A stretch of DNA of 23,643 nucleotides from an uncultured Oscillospiraceae bacterium (GCA_944385195.1 CALWWH010000238.1:1-23643); one strand, 5' to 3'; shown: positions 14,865 through 22,376, counted from the first letter of the stretch. Numbers and translations are program-made. Notes: generated by a model from the letters alone, not told the origin.

Positions 14865-16049
14865 ATGAAGACGACAATCATTAAAAAGCCAGGACACCCG
14901 CTGCTGCACCTGATTCTGGGTGTGGCAGGGGGCCTGAGCCTGATCATATTGTTGATTCTGCTGTTTGTCAGCGGGCGCATCAGCGCGCCCTTGGTGCATC
15001 AGCAGGGCGCGTCGCGCTGGGCCGGTGATGGTACACTGGACTTCGAGCAGGTGTCCGTATTCCAATCCATTGCGCAGTCGCTGGACCCAAGTGTCATTGA
15101 GTCCGCAGGCCAGAGCGTCGACAACAAGCTCAACGAAGCTGGTATCCCTGAGGCGAATTACCTGATCTGCTACGGCGGAGAAACGTCTGTGGCCATCTCC
15201 AGCGAAAGTGGCGGCAGCAGTGCCGAAGCTTATCTGGTGGGTGGGGACTTTTTCCAGCTTCATGGTTTTCGATTCCTCTATGGGACGGGTTTCCAGCCGG
15301 AGGACGTGATGCAGGATCGCATCGTTTTGGATGAACTGGCAGCCTGGCAGCTCTTTAGCTCCAATGATTGCGTAGGCCTTCCGGTGAGCATTGAACAGGA
15401 CACCTACTATGTCGCCGGTGTGGTGGAACGGGAGACCGATGACTGTACCGCCGAGGTCTATGGCGAAAGCCCCCGGGTCTATCTGAGCTACAAGCAATGG
15501 AACCAGGATGCCATTCTCTCTGACGGCGAGACAACGCCTGTTACGTTTTGCGAGGCAGTTCTTCCGGAACCGGTGGATGATTTCGCGCTGTCTACCTTTG
15601 CCGAGGCCATCCATGTCGACGAGGACAGTGTGCGCAACAACACAGAGCGCTTTGATCTCGCTCCGCTGTGGGAGAATCTTCAGAGCCTGCATTTGCAGGG
15701 GGTGCTGAGCAACGCAGTGGTCTACCCCTACTGGGAGAGCGCGGCGATCCTGGCGGCAAACCAGAGATCAATTTTGCTGATCCCGATGCTGATTTTTTTG
15801 ATTCTGCCTGTAGGATGGGCAATTTATGCTGTGATCTGGGCTTGGCGCCTCATCAAGGCCGGCGGCTACGGCGTTTATATGATTGCCGACCGTGTCAATG
15901 AGCACCACAAGACCAATCGATATTTAAAAGTCATGGCTGAACGCCGCCGTGAGAAGGAAAGGATGATACAATTTGAAGATAACGATGAAGAAGAGCCTGT
16001 GTCTGTTGCTGGCATTATTGATGATGATGTCGATGCTGGCGGCCTGTGA
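14865..16049 (+). CDS. Two-helix membrane protein with MacB-like extracellular domain
   Basis: 394 residues, ATG 14865, 4 bases after the adaptor stop. Helix 1 about 13-37, an extracellular domain 38-300, helix 2 about 302-330, then a charged cytoplasmic tail ending in acidic residues. The external domain resembles the periplasmic core domain of MacB/FtsX-type permeases: the AEAYLVGGDFFQLHGFRFLYG stretch, then FQPEDVMQDRIVLDELAAW, a conserved-looking LF...GLPVSIEQDTYYVAGVV pattern. MacB proteins have an ATPase domain and four helices; here both ATPase and helices 3-4 are absent. In MacAB this domain contacts the MacA adaptor, so it probably pairs with the upstream product. The last 77 bases overlap the next gene in another frame. 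Function otherwise unknown. Confidence 0.85.
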   Translation: MKTTIIKKPGHPLLHLILGVAGGLSLIILLILLFVSGRISAPLVHQQGASRWAGDGTLDFEQVSVFQSIAQSLDPSVIESAGQSVDNKLNEAGIPEANYLICYGGETSVAISSESGGSSAEAYLVGGDFFQLHGFRFLYGTGFQPEDVMQDRIVLDELAAWQLFSSNDCVGLPVSIEQDTYYVAGVVERETDDCTAEVYGESPRVYLSYKQWNQDAILSDGETTPVTFCEAVLPEPVDDFALSTFAEAIHVDEDSVRNNTERFDLAPLWENLQSLHLQGVLSNAVVYPYWESAAILAANQRSILLIPMLIFLILPVGWAIYAVIWAWRLIKAGGYGVYMIADRVNEHHKTNRYLKVMAERRREKERMIQFEDNDEEEPVSVAGIIDDDVDAGGL

Positions 16050-18561
16050 CAGTAAGGAGCCTACGACCCCCTCTGAGGATCCCTCGACCAACGACCCCAG
16101 CGCCAATACGCCCTCTGCATCGGATGATCCCAGCGGCACAGATGATGACGGCTATAAGACCCTGGCAGAACAGACCGGCTACGGCTATGTGGCTTCCTAT
16201 ACCAAATTGGACGGGGACTTTCAATGGGCTTCCGGCCTCAAACAGCTGTCCAACGGCCGCCTGATGATGCAGGCAGATTCCGTGGATGAGGATGGCATGT
16301 ATACCAGCGGGTACTATACCATGAACCCGGATGGCACAGATATTCAGCCCATGACTATGCCGCAGTTCGATGGCAATGAGTACATCCAAAACTATGCGCT
16401 GACAGACGACGGCATATGGGTTGTCACCTATGAGTGGTGGAGCACAGGCACCGCTTCTTCCGGCGATATGGTGGTCTATTCAACAACAACAGAAGCTCTC
16501 GCCGTTGCGGCTGGCGAGGCTGCCGTAGATGTCGAGTTCGAACCGGCTGAGGAAGCTGAGGAAGAAGCTTCTGACGACTGGATGAACACGACACAAGGGG
16601 ATGACTGGACCGGCGACGAGACGGCAGATGATTCGACCACTGACGATCAGGTGGACGACGATATTTGGATCGACACCGACGATGGCGGGGAGGCAGAGCC
16701 GGAGGAGCCCTACCAGTCCTATGAGATCTACCGCCTGTATAAGGCAGATCTGGAGGGCAATATTATTGCTCAGCCGGACATCACGGCTCTGACCGAGAGC
16801 GTGGACTATTTCTACATTCAGAACATGGCCGCAGCTCCGGACGGGACGCTGATTCTGGTCAGCGACCAGAGCGTATACCATCTCGATGAGTCCGGTAAGC
16901 TCATCGGTACGCTGGAGCTGGAAAACTGGGTCAATACCTGCGCCATGCTGCCCAGCGGCGAGCTTATGCTCTCATTCTATGGGGACAATGGCATAGAACT
17001 CTACCTACTGAACACCGAGACCATGGAATTGGGCGAGGCAGTAGAGATCGATTCCAATACCATTGGGAATTTTATCCCAGGCGGCGGCAGCTATGATCTC
17101 TATATGACCGATGATAACTGTCTGTATGGTTTTGACCTGGAGTCCGGCGAGACCACTGCGCTGCTCAACTGGATGGACAGCGATGTAGTAAGTAGCAGTG
17201 TACACAACTGCGCCATCATTGACGAGACAAAGATCCTCTTTATTTATCGGCAGAACGAGGGCGGGATTGAACTGTGCACCCTGAACCGCGTGCCTTACAG
17301 CGAGCTGCCTGTCCGCGAAACTATTACCCTTGGCGGAAACTATTTAAACTATGATATCCGCAACATGGTGACCAATTTTAACCGCACCAATGAGACCTAT
17401 CGCATCAGTTTCATTGATTATTCTCAGTATCAGTCAGAGGAGAGCCCCAATGGTGGAGCAGACCGTCTGTCGATGGAGCTCAACTCCGGACGCGGCCCTG
17501 ATATCCTGCTCAACAGTCTCATTAGCAATAATAAGGCGCTGTATATCAGCAAGGGATTCCTGGTTGACCTCTACACCCTGATGGAAGAGCAGACCAAGAA
17601 CTCCCTGGTCGAGGGTTATCGAAGGGCGGAGGAAGTTGACGGGGGCCTGTATCTGCTCGCGCCGAGCTTTAGTATCAGCGGCTTCTGGACCAATGCGGAG
17701 TACTTGGGCGACGACGGCGTTCTGAGTTTGGATGAGCTGATGGCTGCGTGCCAGGCACTGCCGGAGGGCGGCCGCATCCTCGATTATGAGACCCGGGAGA
17801 GTGTGCTGCAGAGCGTTTTGGCAACCTCGTATCAGGATCTAATTGATCTGTCGACTGGCGAGTGCTATTTCGATACCCCTGATTTTGCAAAGCTGCTGGA
17901 ATATGCAGCCCTGTTCCCAGCGGAGATTGATTGGGAAACCTACGAGGTCGACTATAGCAAGCGTTACATCAGCATCCTTGAGAAAACAAAGATTTTTGAG
18001 GGATTTTATCTCTACAATCTCAGTGACATGAACTGGACCCTGGCGGATATGGGCGATACAGACGGTTTTGCCATCGTGGGTATGCCCGGCATCGGCGGGG
18101 ACAAGATGATTTTGACGACGGACACCGGTATGGCGATCAATGCCAACAGCCAGTATCAGCAGGTCTGCTGGGAATTCGTCAGTCAGCTCCTCGGCGACGA
18201 GTATCAGGAGCAAAACAGCTGGCAGATCTCTGTCCTTCAGAATAAACTGGAGGAGCAGGCACAAAAAGCAACGCAGAAGCCCTATTACATCGATGAGAAT
18301 GGGGAAAAGGTGGAATACGAGCAGACCTATTATAATAGTCTCACCGGTGAGAATGAGCCGCTGCTGCCCTTGAGCCGGGAGCAGGTGGATCAGTTCATGG
18401 AAGTCATCAACTCCGTCGACGGCAGCACAGTCTACGACGAAGAACTGTTTAAAATCGTAGTGGAGGAGGCCGGCGCCTACTTTGCCGGTCAGAAGCCGGC
18501 GGAAGAAGTGGCGCGTCTGATTCAGTCCCGCGTCTGGACCTACATCAACGAACAGCGCTAA
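15973..18561 (+). CDS. Large lipoprotein: repeat/propeller-like N-terminal half fused to an ABC solute-binding domain
   Basis: 862 residues from a TTG at 15973 supported by AAAGGA 9 bases upstream; ATG 15985 (858 residues) is the alternative with a weaker site. A lipoprotein signal ends in SMLAAC, with Cys21 counted from the ATG, so it is anchored on the outer membrane face. Next come a Ser/Thr/Pro/Asp linker, then a repeat-like beta region to about 440 with blade-like pieces (PNGRLMMQ-type turns such as APDGTLILVSDQSVYHLDESG), broken by a very acidic insert at about 182-242. Residues 440-858 are a family 1 extracellular solute-binding domain (NYDIRNMVTNFNRTNETYRI; GRGPDILLNSLISN; KGFLVDLYTL; TDTGMAINANSQYQQVCWEF). 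It should capture a glycan for the permeases. Normal binding proteins are 400-500 residues. Confidence 0.88.
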   Translation: MKITMKKSLCLLLALLMMMSMLAACDSKEPTTPSEDPSTNDPSANTPSASDDPSGTDDDGYKTLAEQTGYGYVASYTKLDGDFQWASGLKQLSNGRLMMQADSVDEDGMYTSGYYTMNPDGTDIQPMTMPQFDGNEYIQNYALTDDGIWVVTYEWWSTGTASSGDMVVYSTTTEALAVAAGEAAVDVEFEPAEEAEEEASDDWMNTTQGDDWTGDETADDSTTDDQVDDDIWIDTDDGGEAEPEEPYQSYEIYRLYKADLEGNIIAQPDITALTESVDYFYIQNMAAAPDGTLILVSDQSVYHLDESGKLIGTLELENWVNTCAMLPSGELMLSFYGDNGIELYLLNTETMELGEAVEIDSNTIGNFIPGGGSYDLYMTDDNCLYGFDLESGETTALLNWMDSDVVSSSVHNCAIIDETKILFIYRQNEGGIELCTLNRVPYSELPVRETITLGGNYLNYDIRNMVTNFNRTNETYRISFIDYSQYQSEESPNGGADRLSMELNSGRGPDILLNSLISNNKALYISKGFLVDLYTLMEEQTKNSLVEGYRRAEEVDGGLYLLAPSFSISGFWTNAEYLGDDGVLSLDELMAACQALPEGGRILDYETRESVLQSVLATSYQDLIDLSTGECYFDTPDFAKLLEYAALFPAEIDWETYEVDYSKRYISILEKTKIFEGFYLYNLSDMNWTLADMGDTDGFAIVGMPGIGGDKMILTTDTGMAINANSQYQQVCWEFVSQLLGDEYQEQNSWQISVLQNKLEEQAQKATQKPYYIDENGEKVEYEQTYYNSLTGENEPLLPLSREQVDQFMEVINSVDGSTVYDEELFKIVVEEAGAYFAGQKPAEEVARLIQSRVWTYINEQR

Positions 18562-18574
18562 GAGGGTGAGAGCG

Positions 18575-19126
18575 ATGAAATGGATGATTGCATCTGATAT
18601 TCATGGCTCAGTTTACTGGATGCAGCGCCTTTTGGATCGATATGAGTCTGAGCGTCCCGATCGGGTGATCCTGCTGGGCGACCTGCTCTATCACGGTCCG
18701 CGCAATGATCTTCCTAAGGACTATGCTCCTAAGGAAGTGATTGAGCAGCTCAAGCGCATCCAGCCTGCACCGCTGTGTGTTCGCGGCAATTGCGAGGCTG
18801 AGGTGGACCAGATGGTCCTTCCGTTCCCGATTTTTGCAGACTATGGCGTGCTGGTCGATGGTGGCTTGACGGTCTATTTCACCCATGGTCACATATACCA
18901 TCGAGGCAATCCGTTGCCCATCCAGGCGGGTGATGTGCTTCTGTGCGGACACTACCACGTACCGGACTGTGAGCAGCAGCCTAGCGGATGGTGGTATCTG
19001 AACCCCGGTTCGGTCTCTATCCCGAAGGAGGGAAGCGCCCACCAATATCTGATGCTGGAGGGGGGCGTGTTCACCTGGAAAGACATGGGTGGCGCCGTCC
19101 TGCGCCAGGAGCAAATCGGCAAATAA
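18575..19126 (+). CDS. yfcE: YfcE-type phosphodiesterase
   Basis: 183 residues from ATG 18575, with GAGGG 8 bases upstream; a GTG at 18566 lies in that site. It closely follows E. coli YfcE as I remember it: SDIHGS, a GD-LLYHGPRNDLP block, VRGNCEAEVDQM, THGH, GHYH, and a LNPGSVSIPK end motif. These supply the two-metal centre (Asp8, His10, Asp and Asn of the middle motifs, the histidines later). YfcE hydrolyses artificial phosphodiesters in vitro; its natural substrate is uncertain. It starts 13 bases after the lipoprotein stop, so it is probably the last gene of the transporter operon. The strong hairpin at 19141-19176 ends the unit. Confidence 0.94.
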   Translation: MKWMIASDIHGSVYWMQRLLDRYESERPDRVILLGDLLYHGPRNDLPKDYAPKEVIEQLKRIQPAPLCVRGNCEAEVDQMVLPFPIFADYGVLVDGGLTVYFTHGHIYHRGNPLPIQAGDVLLCGHYHVPDCEQQPSGWWYLNPGSVSIPKEGSAHQYLMLEGGVFTWKDMGGAVLRQEQIGK

Positions 19127-19131
19127 GGACA

Positions 19132-19161
19132 ACATAGGACAAACACCTCCGGGCATATACT
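19132..19161 (+). promoter_or_regulatory. Possible sporulation (sigma-E-like) promoter of sigK
   Basis: CATATACT at 19154-19161, in and beside the hairpin loop, matches the sigma-E -10 consensus CATACAnT in all but one position. Fifteen bases upstream is ACATAGG (19132-19138), a weak match to the -35. A transcript from here would start around 19168, at the ribosome binding site itself, and lack the blocking arm. Recognition is by eye. Confidence 0.35.
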
Positions 19162-19178
19162 TGCCTGGAGGTGTTTTT
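19141..19178 (+). terminator. Terminator-like hairpin that contains the sigK ribosome binding site
   Basis: 15-bp stem, arms 19141-19155 and 19162-19176 with one G-T pair, loop TATACT, then T residues to 19178. It looks like an intrinsic terminator for the transporter-yfcE operon. The right arm contains GGAGG (19167-19171), which is the ribosome binding site of sigK (ATG 19179), so any read-through RNA would hide that site. Confidence 0.85.
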
Positions 19179-19868
19179 ATGCTCTCAGCGGCCATACTGT
19201 TACTCATGTCCGGCGCATTCTATACACTGCGCCTATCGCTCAACACAGGGAGTTTCCCCAAACCACTCTCTGCTGAGGAGGAGCGGCACTATCTCAAACT
19301 GGCCTCAGAGGGGGACTTAGATGCCAGAAATATACTAATTGAGCGCAATCTCCGGTTGGTAGCGCATATTTTGAAAAAATACTACACCACCAATGCAGAC
19401 CAAGATGATTTGATCTCCATTGGCACCATTGGCCTAATTAAGGGCATTTCCACGTTTGACGCCAGCAAGGGGGCGCGCCTGGCCACGTATGCCGCCCGTT
19501 GTATTGAAAATGAGATCCTCATGCACTTTCGCTCCCAGCGGAAGATGGCGGGGGATGTGTCTTTGTCGGACATGATTGAGAGCTCTCGGGAGGGCAATGC
19601 GCTGTCGTTTATGGATGTACTGTGCTCAGATGAGGATCTCTTCGAGGATCTGAGCACAAAGGAGCAGTGCAGTCTGGTGCGGCGCTATGTCGACCAGTGC
19701 CTGGATGATAGGGAGCGGCGCATTATCTGCCTGCGATATGGTTTAGACGGTCAGCCGCCGCTGACGCAGCGGGATGTGTCGGTGCTGATGGGCATCTCCC
19801 GTAGCTACATCTCCCGGCTGGAGAAGAAAGCTTTGGGCAAGCTGGAAGCTGCGATGACGGGCAATTAG
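19179..19868 (+). CDS. sigK: Pro-sigma-K, late mother-cell sporulation sigma factor
   Basis: 229 residues from ATG 19179, 7 bases after GGAGG. The N-terminal hydrophobic stretch (MLSAAILLLMSGAFYTLRL) is the inhibitory, membrane-associated pro-sequence that SpoIVFB removes; the mature part begins around SFPKPLSAEEERHYL, a block typical of sigma-K. Region 2 follows (ARNILIERNLRLVAHILKKY, DLISIGTIGLIKGISTFD, ARLATYAARCIENEILMHFR), then region 4 (RRIICLRYGLDG, LTQRDVSVLMGISRSYISRLEKKAL). It directs late coat and cortex genes in the mother cell. The gene is uninterrupted, with no skin-type element inserted. It overlaps the converging downstream gene by 4 bases at the stop codons. Confidence 0.96.
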   Translation: MLSAAILLLMSGAFYTLRLSLNTGSFPKPLSAEEERHYLKLASEGDLDARNILIERNLRLVAHILKKYYTTNADQDDLISIGTIGLIKGISTFDASKGARLATYAARCIENEILMHFRSQRKMAGDVSLSDMIESSREGNALSFMDVLCSDEDLFEDLSTKEQCSLVRRYVDQCLDDRERRIICLRYGLDGQPPLTQRDVSVLMGISRSYISRLEKKALGKLEAAMTGN

Positions 19869-21112
19869 GCATCAGCAGCCCAGGCAAGCAGGCTGGTGGA
19901 GAGCTGATCAGAGGTCCAGACACGGTACACCTGGCGAAGCAGCTGTGCGGTTTGGAGCATGGTCATCGGCTCGCTGACAGCCTCCAGACCGGTAATGCCA
20001 TTTTCACTAAGGCAGCTCACGGCATCCATTGCCCAGGCGGGGACATCGTCGGTGCTGAAAACGGTCACTGCACCGCTGGGCTCAATGCCCAGCATATTGC
20101 GGAGCATGACAGCCGCCTCGGCCTGAGTAATGGATGCGTTGTGGCGGAAGCAGAGCCCCTCCGGGGAGTCAACGCCGGTGATAAATCCAGCGCGGAGCGC
20201 GGTGACCAAATACGGACGCATCCACGCAGGGGTGTCTGCTTCGTCAACAAAGCCAGTAGAGAGAATCTGATCGGTTGGCTCGATGCCCAGCAGATCCATG
20301 GCCATGACCAGGAACTCTCCGCGTGTGACAGGCTGATCGGGCTGGAAGAGCAGGGTGCCGGACAGGGTTTGGCCCGCATAGACGCCTTCCTCCCGCAGCC
20401 ACATGGCGACATACTGATCGGTGCTGTCCAGGTCGGCGAAAGTGGTCTTGTCGGAGGGCTTGATGATGGTCACCTTGACGGTCGCCTCAGCAGTGTTCCC
20501 GGCGCTGTCGGTGATCAGGACGGTAAAGCTGTCTTTGCCGACCTTGTTCTTCTCAGGGGTGTAATTATAGCTGCCGTCGGGATTGAGTGAGACGCTTCCT
20601 CGCTTGGGCTCTTTGCTCAGAGTCAGGGTGAGCTCCTCGTCGTCAGGATCGGAGAAGACGATCTGTCCGTCGATGGGAATGTTGCGGTAGGTCTCCAGGG
20701 TACCGTCCTCGGCGACGGGGGGCTGGTTTTTGCCATTGCCAATTTCAATGAGCATGGTCGCCTCTGCGGACAGATTGTCTGCAAAGACCGGCAGCCAGGT
20801 CAAAGACGCAGTCTCATCCCCCAGACAGGTGGGTTCAAAGCGCAGGCGGTCAAGGACCTCGGCGGCCAAGGTATCGCCGGAGTGCAGCTGTCGCGCGCCC
20901 AACCAGAGTGTACCGATATCGGACTCAGGTACAGACGTCAGCATGACGCCGCGCGGAGCCGCAGAATTGTCGGCAGCGGCAAAGTCCTCGCAGCTGAAGT
21001 GGTAAACTTCGTTGTAGACGATCTCACGATCTGCTGCCAGAGCAGGGGTGAGCATCAGCGCCAGAAGCAGTGCCAGTGTCAGTATACGGGATAGATGGAA
21101 AGAATGGAACAC
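19865..21112 (-). CDS. Secreted Ig/cadherin-like protein with three C-terminal SLH repeats
   Basis: 415 residues. The start is a GTG at 21112, with AAGGAGG 8 bases upstream. A signal peptide covers about 1-27 (cut after ALA). Residues about 30-128 resemble a degenerate cadherin/Ig-like domain; about 130-218 are a clearer one (NQPPVAEDGTLETYRNIPID, SDPDDEELTLTL, GSYNYTPEKNKVGKDSFTV, DSAGNTAEATVKVTI). Three S-layer homology repeats follow, each starting near a F-(A/V/S)-D motif: TTFADLDSTDQYVA, STGFVDEADTPAWM and VTVFSTDDVPAWAM, with the TRGEF / TQAEAAVML block. SLH repeats attach proteins to secondary cell-wall polymer. A wall-bound surface protein; ligand unknown. It converges on sigK with a 4-base stop overlap and lies downstream of rodA beyond a hairpin. 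Confidence 0.9.
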   Translation of the reverse strand: MFHSFHLSRILTLALLLALMLTPALAADREIVYNEVYHFSCEDFAAADNSAAPRGVMLTSVPESDIGTLWLGARQLHSGDTLAAEVLDRLRFEPTCLGDETASLTWLPVFADNLSAEATMLIEIGNGKNQPPVAEDGTLETYRNIPIDGQIVFSDPDDEELTLTLSKEPKRGSVSLNPDGSYNYTPEKNKVGKDSFTVLITDSAGNTAEATVKVTIIKPSDKTTFADLDSTDQYVAMWLREEGVYAGQTLSGTLLFQPDQPVTRGEFLVMAMDLLGIEPTDQILSTGFVDEADTPAWMRPYLVTALRAGFITGVDSPEGLCFRHNASITQAEAAVMLRNMLGIEPSGAVTVFSTDDVPAWAMDAVSCLSENGITGLEAVSEPMTMLQTAQLLRQVYRVWTSDQLSTSLLAWAADA

Positions 21113-21163
21113 GGAAATAACCTCCTTTTTTGATGACAGAGGTAGTTTTCACCATAAGAGCAG

Positions 21164-21201
21164 AAATATACCGCGTTCTGTACTCAGAACGCGGTATATT
21201 T
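21164..21201 (-). terminator. Hairpin directly after rodA
   Basis: 17-bp perfect stem (21164-21180 with 21185-21201), loop of four bases. On the minus strand it overlaps the rodA stop codon and ends in TTT with a short pyrimidine-rich tail, so it probably terminates rodA. The spacer 21113-21163 before the SLH gene holds its ribosome binding site; no clear promoter was seen. Confidence 0.75.
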
Positions 21202-22376
21202 TACGGAGCGAATCGATTGGTGATGGGCGGGCGGAGATAGTGGGCGCTGCTGTCCGGCGCCGGGCGCATTCGAATCCCAGATACGATCCCGACCGCGACA
21301 AACATCGTCACGATGGAAGAGCCGCCATAACTGAAGAAGGGGAGCGTCAGACCAATGATAGGCAAAACGCCCAGGCACATTCCCACGTTGATGCAGACCT
21401 GAAAGAGCAGCATGCCGCCGACGCCGACGCAAATCAGGCGATTCATATAACTGTTGGCGCGGAAGCCCACGTAGAAACAGCGGATAATGATTGCAAACAG
21501 AAGCAGAATGCAGACCAAACAGCCAATCATGCCCAGTTCTTCACCGATCACTGAGAAGATGAAGTCCGTGTGCTGCGCCGGGAGGATGCCTGTCTGCGTT
21601 TGGGAGCCCTGCATCAAACCCTGGCCTGTGAGCTGCCCGCCGCCGATATATACCTGACTCAGACTCATCTGATAGCGCTCGTTCAGACCTGTTGGGTCAA
21701 TGCTGGCATCATACGGCAGCATCAAACGGATCTTTTGGTAGTCTTGCAGGAGGCCGGAGTTCCAGAAATAAGGGACGGCAACGACCAGACCGGCGATGCC
21801 AACTCCAAACCAGGCAAAACTGACGCCGGCGCAGAGCGCCATGATGAGAAAAATTGCCGCATAGGCCAGTGCAGAGCCATCGTCGCGGGAGACAACGGCG
21901 ATCTCGCCGATGAAGATCAGCGTGATGAGGCTGATCTTGCCAATGGACAGCAGAGAATTGAGCCGCTGCTCGTTCTGACTCAGGATCTTGGCCAGAATGA
22001 TAATATAGAAAATCTTGCAGATCTCTGCAGGCTGTAAGCCAAAGGGCAGAAAGCTGGGGCGCAGCCAACTCCGGTTGCCAGAATCACCGGAGACACCGAA
22101 AAAGTACAGCAAGCCGATGAACAGCAAAGAGAAAATCAGCAGCAGATCCCAACGCTCAGCGATGATATCGATATCGATCAGTGTCAGCACGACAAAGGCG
22201 CAGATTCCGAGCACCAGTGCGAGGATCTGGATAAGAATGTAGTTAGATGCATCCTGGTGGGCTGTTGCGCTGGCGATCATTACGATGCCGAACACACTGG
22301 CGCAGATGCACATGATCAGCAGCAGCATATCCGCGGACCGCAGAAATACGCCGATGGCAGAGAAAATTCGCTTCAT
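21201..22376 (-). CDS. rodA: SEDS-family peptidoglycan glycosyltransferase, RodA type
   Basis: 391 residues with about ten membrane helices. ATG 22376 follows GGAGG by 6 bases. SEDS signatures: the GLQPAEICKIFYIIILAK stretch after helix 3-4, the long extracellular loop around ERYQMSLSQVYIGGGQLTGQG, LPAQHTDFIFSVIGEELG, and the C-terminal LPFFSYGGSS. The conserved Asp usually seen in a 'QPDLGTAL' motif appears as SRDDGSALAY. RodA polymerises lipid II with a partner class B PBP during elongation; some SEDS paralogues (SpoVE, FtsW) act in sporulation or division, and the neighbouring sigK gene makes a sporulation role possible though unproven. A promoter of its own lies upstream, divergent from tsaE. 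Confidence 0.92.
   Translation of the reverse strand: MKRIFSAIGVFLRSADMLLLIMCICASVFGIVMIASATAHQDASNYILIQILALVLGICAFVVLTLIDIDIIAERWDLLLIFSLLFIGLLYFFGVSGDSGNRSWLRPSFLPFGLQPAEICKIFYIIILAKILSQNEQRLNSLLSIGKISLITLIFIGEIAVVSRDDGSALAYAAIFLIMALCAGVSFAWFGVGIAGLVVAVPYFWNSGLLQDYQKIRLMLPYDASIDPTGLNERYQMSLSQVYIGGGQLTGQGLMQGSQTQTGILPAQHTDFIFSVIGEELGMIGCLVCILLLFAIIIRCFYVGFRANSYMNRLICVGVGGMLLFQVCINVGMCLGVLPIIGLTLPFFSYGGSSIVTMFVAVGIVSGIRMRPAPDSSAHYLRPPITNRFAP

Noticed and set aside
12650..15692. Several long minus-strand frames (272, 251 and 292 residues) opposite the adaptor and MacB-like genes
   Set aside because: They mirror the codon pattern of the plus-strand genes, which have clear domains and coupling; none has a convincing start or motif.
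16531..16710. Acidic repeat-like tract as a possible tandem repeat or CRISPR-like array
   Set aside because: It stays in frame, has no regular unit or palindromic repeat, and is best read as low-complexity protein sequence.
19141..19868. Possible skin-type element interrupting sigK
   Set aside because: The sigK frame is continuous over 229 residues with regions 2 and 4 intact and no recombinase gene nearby.
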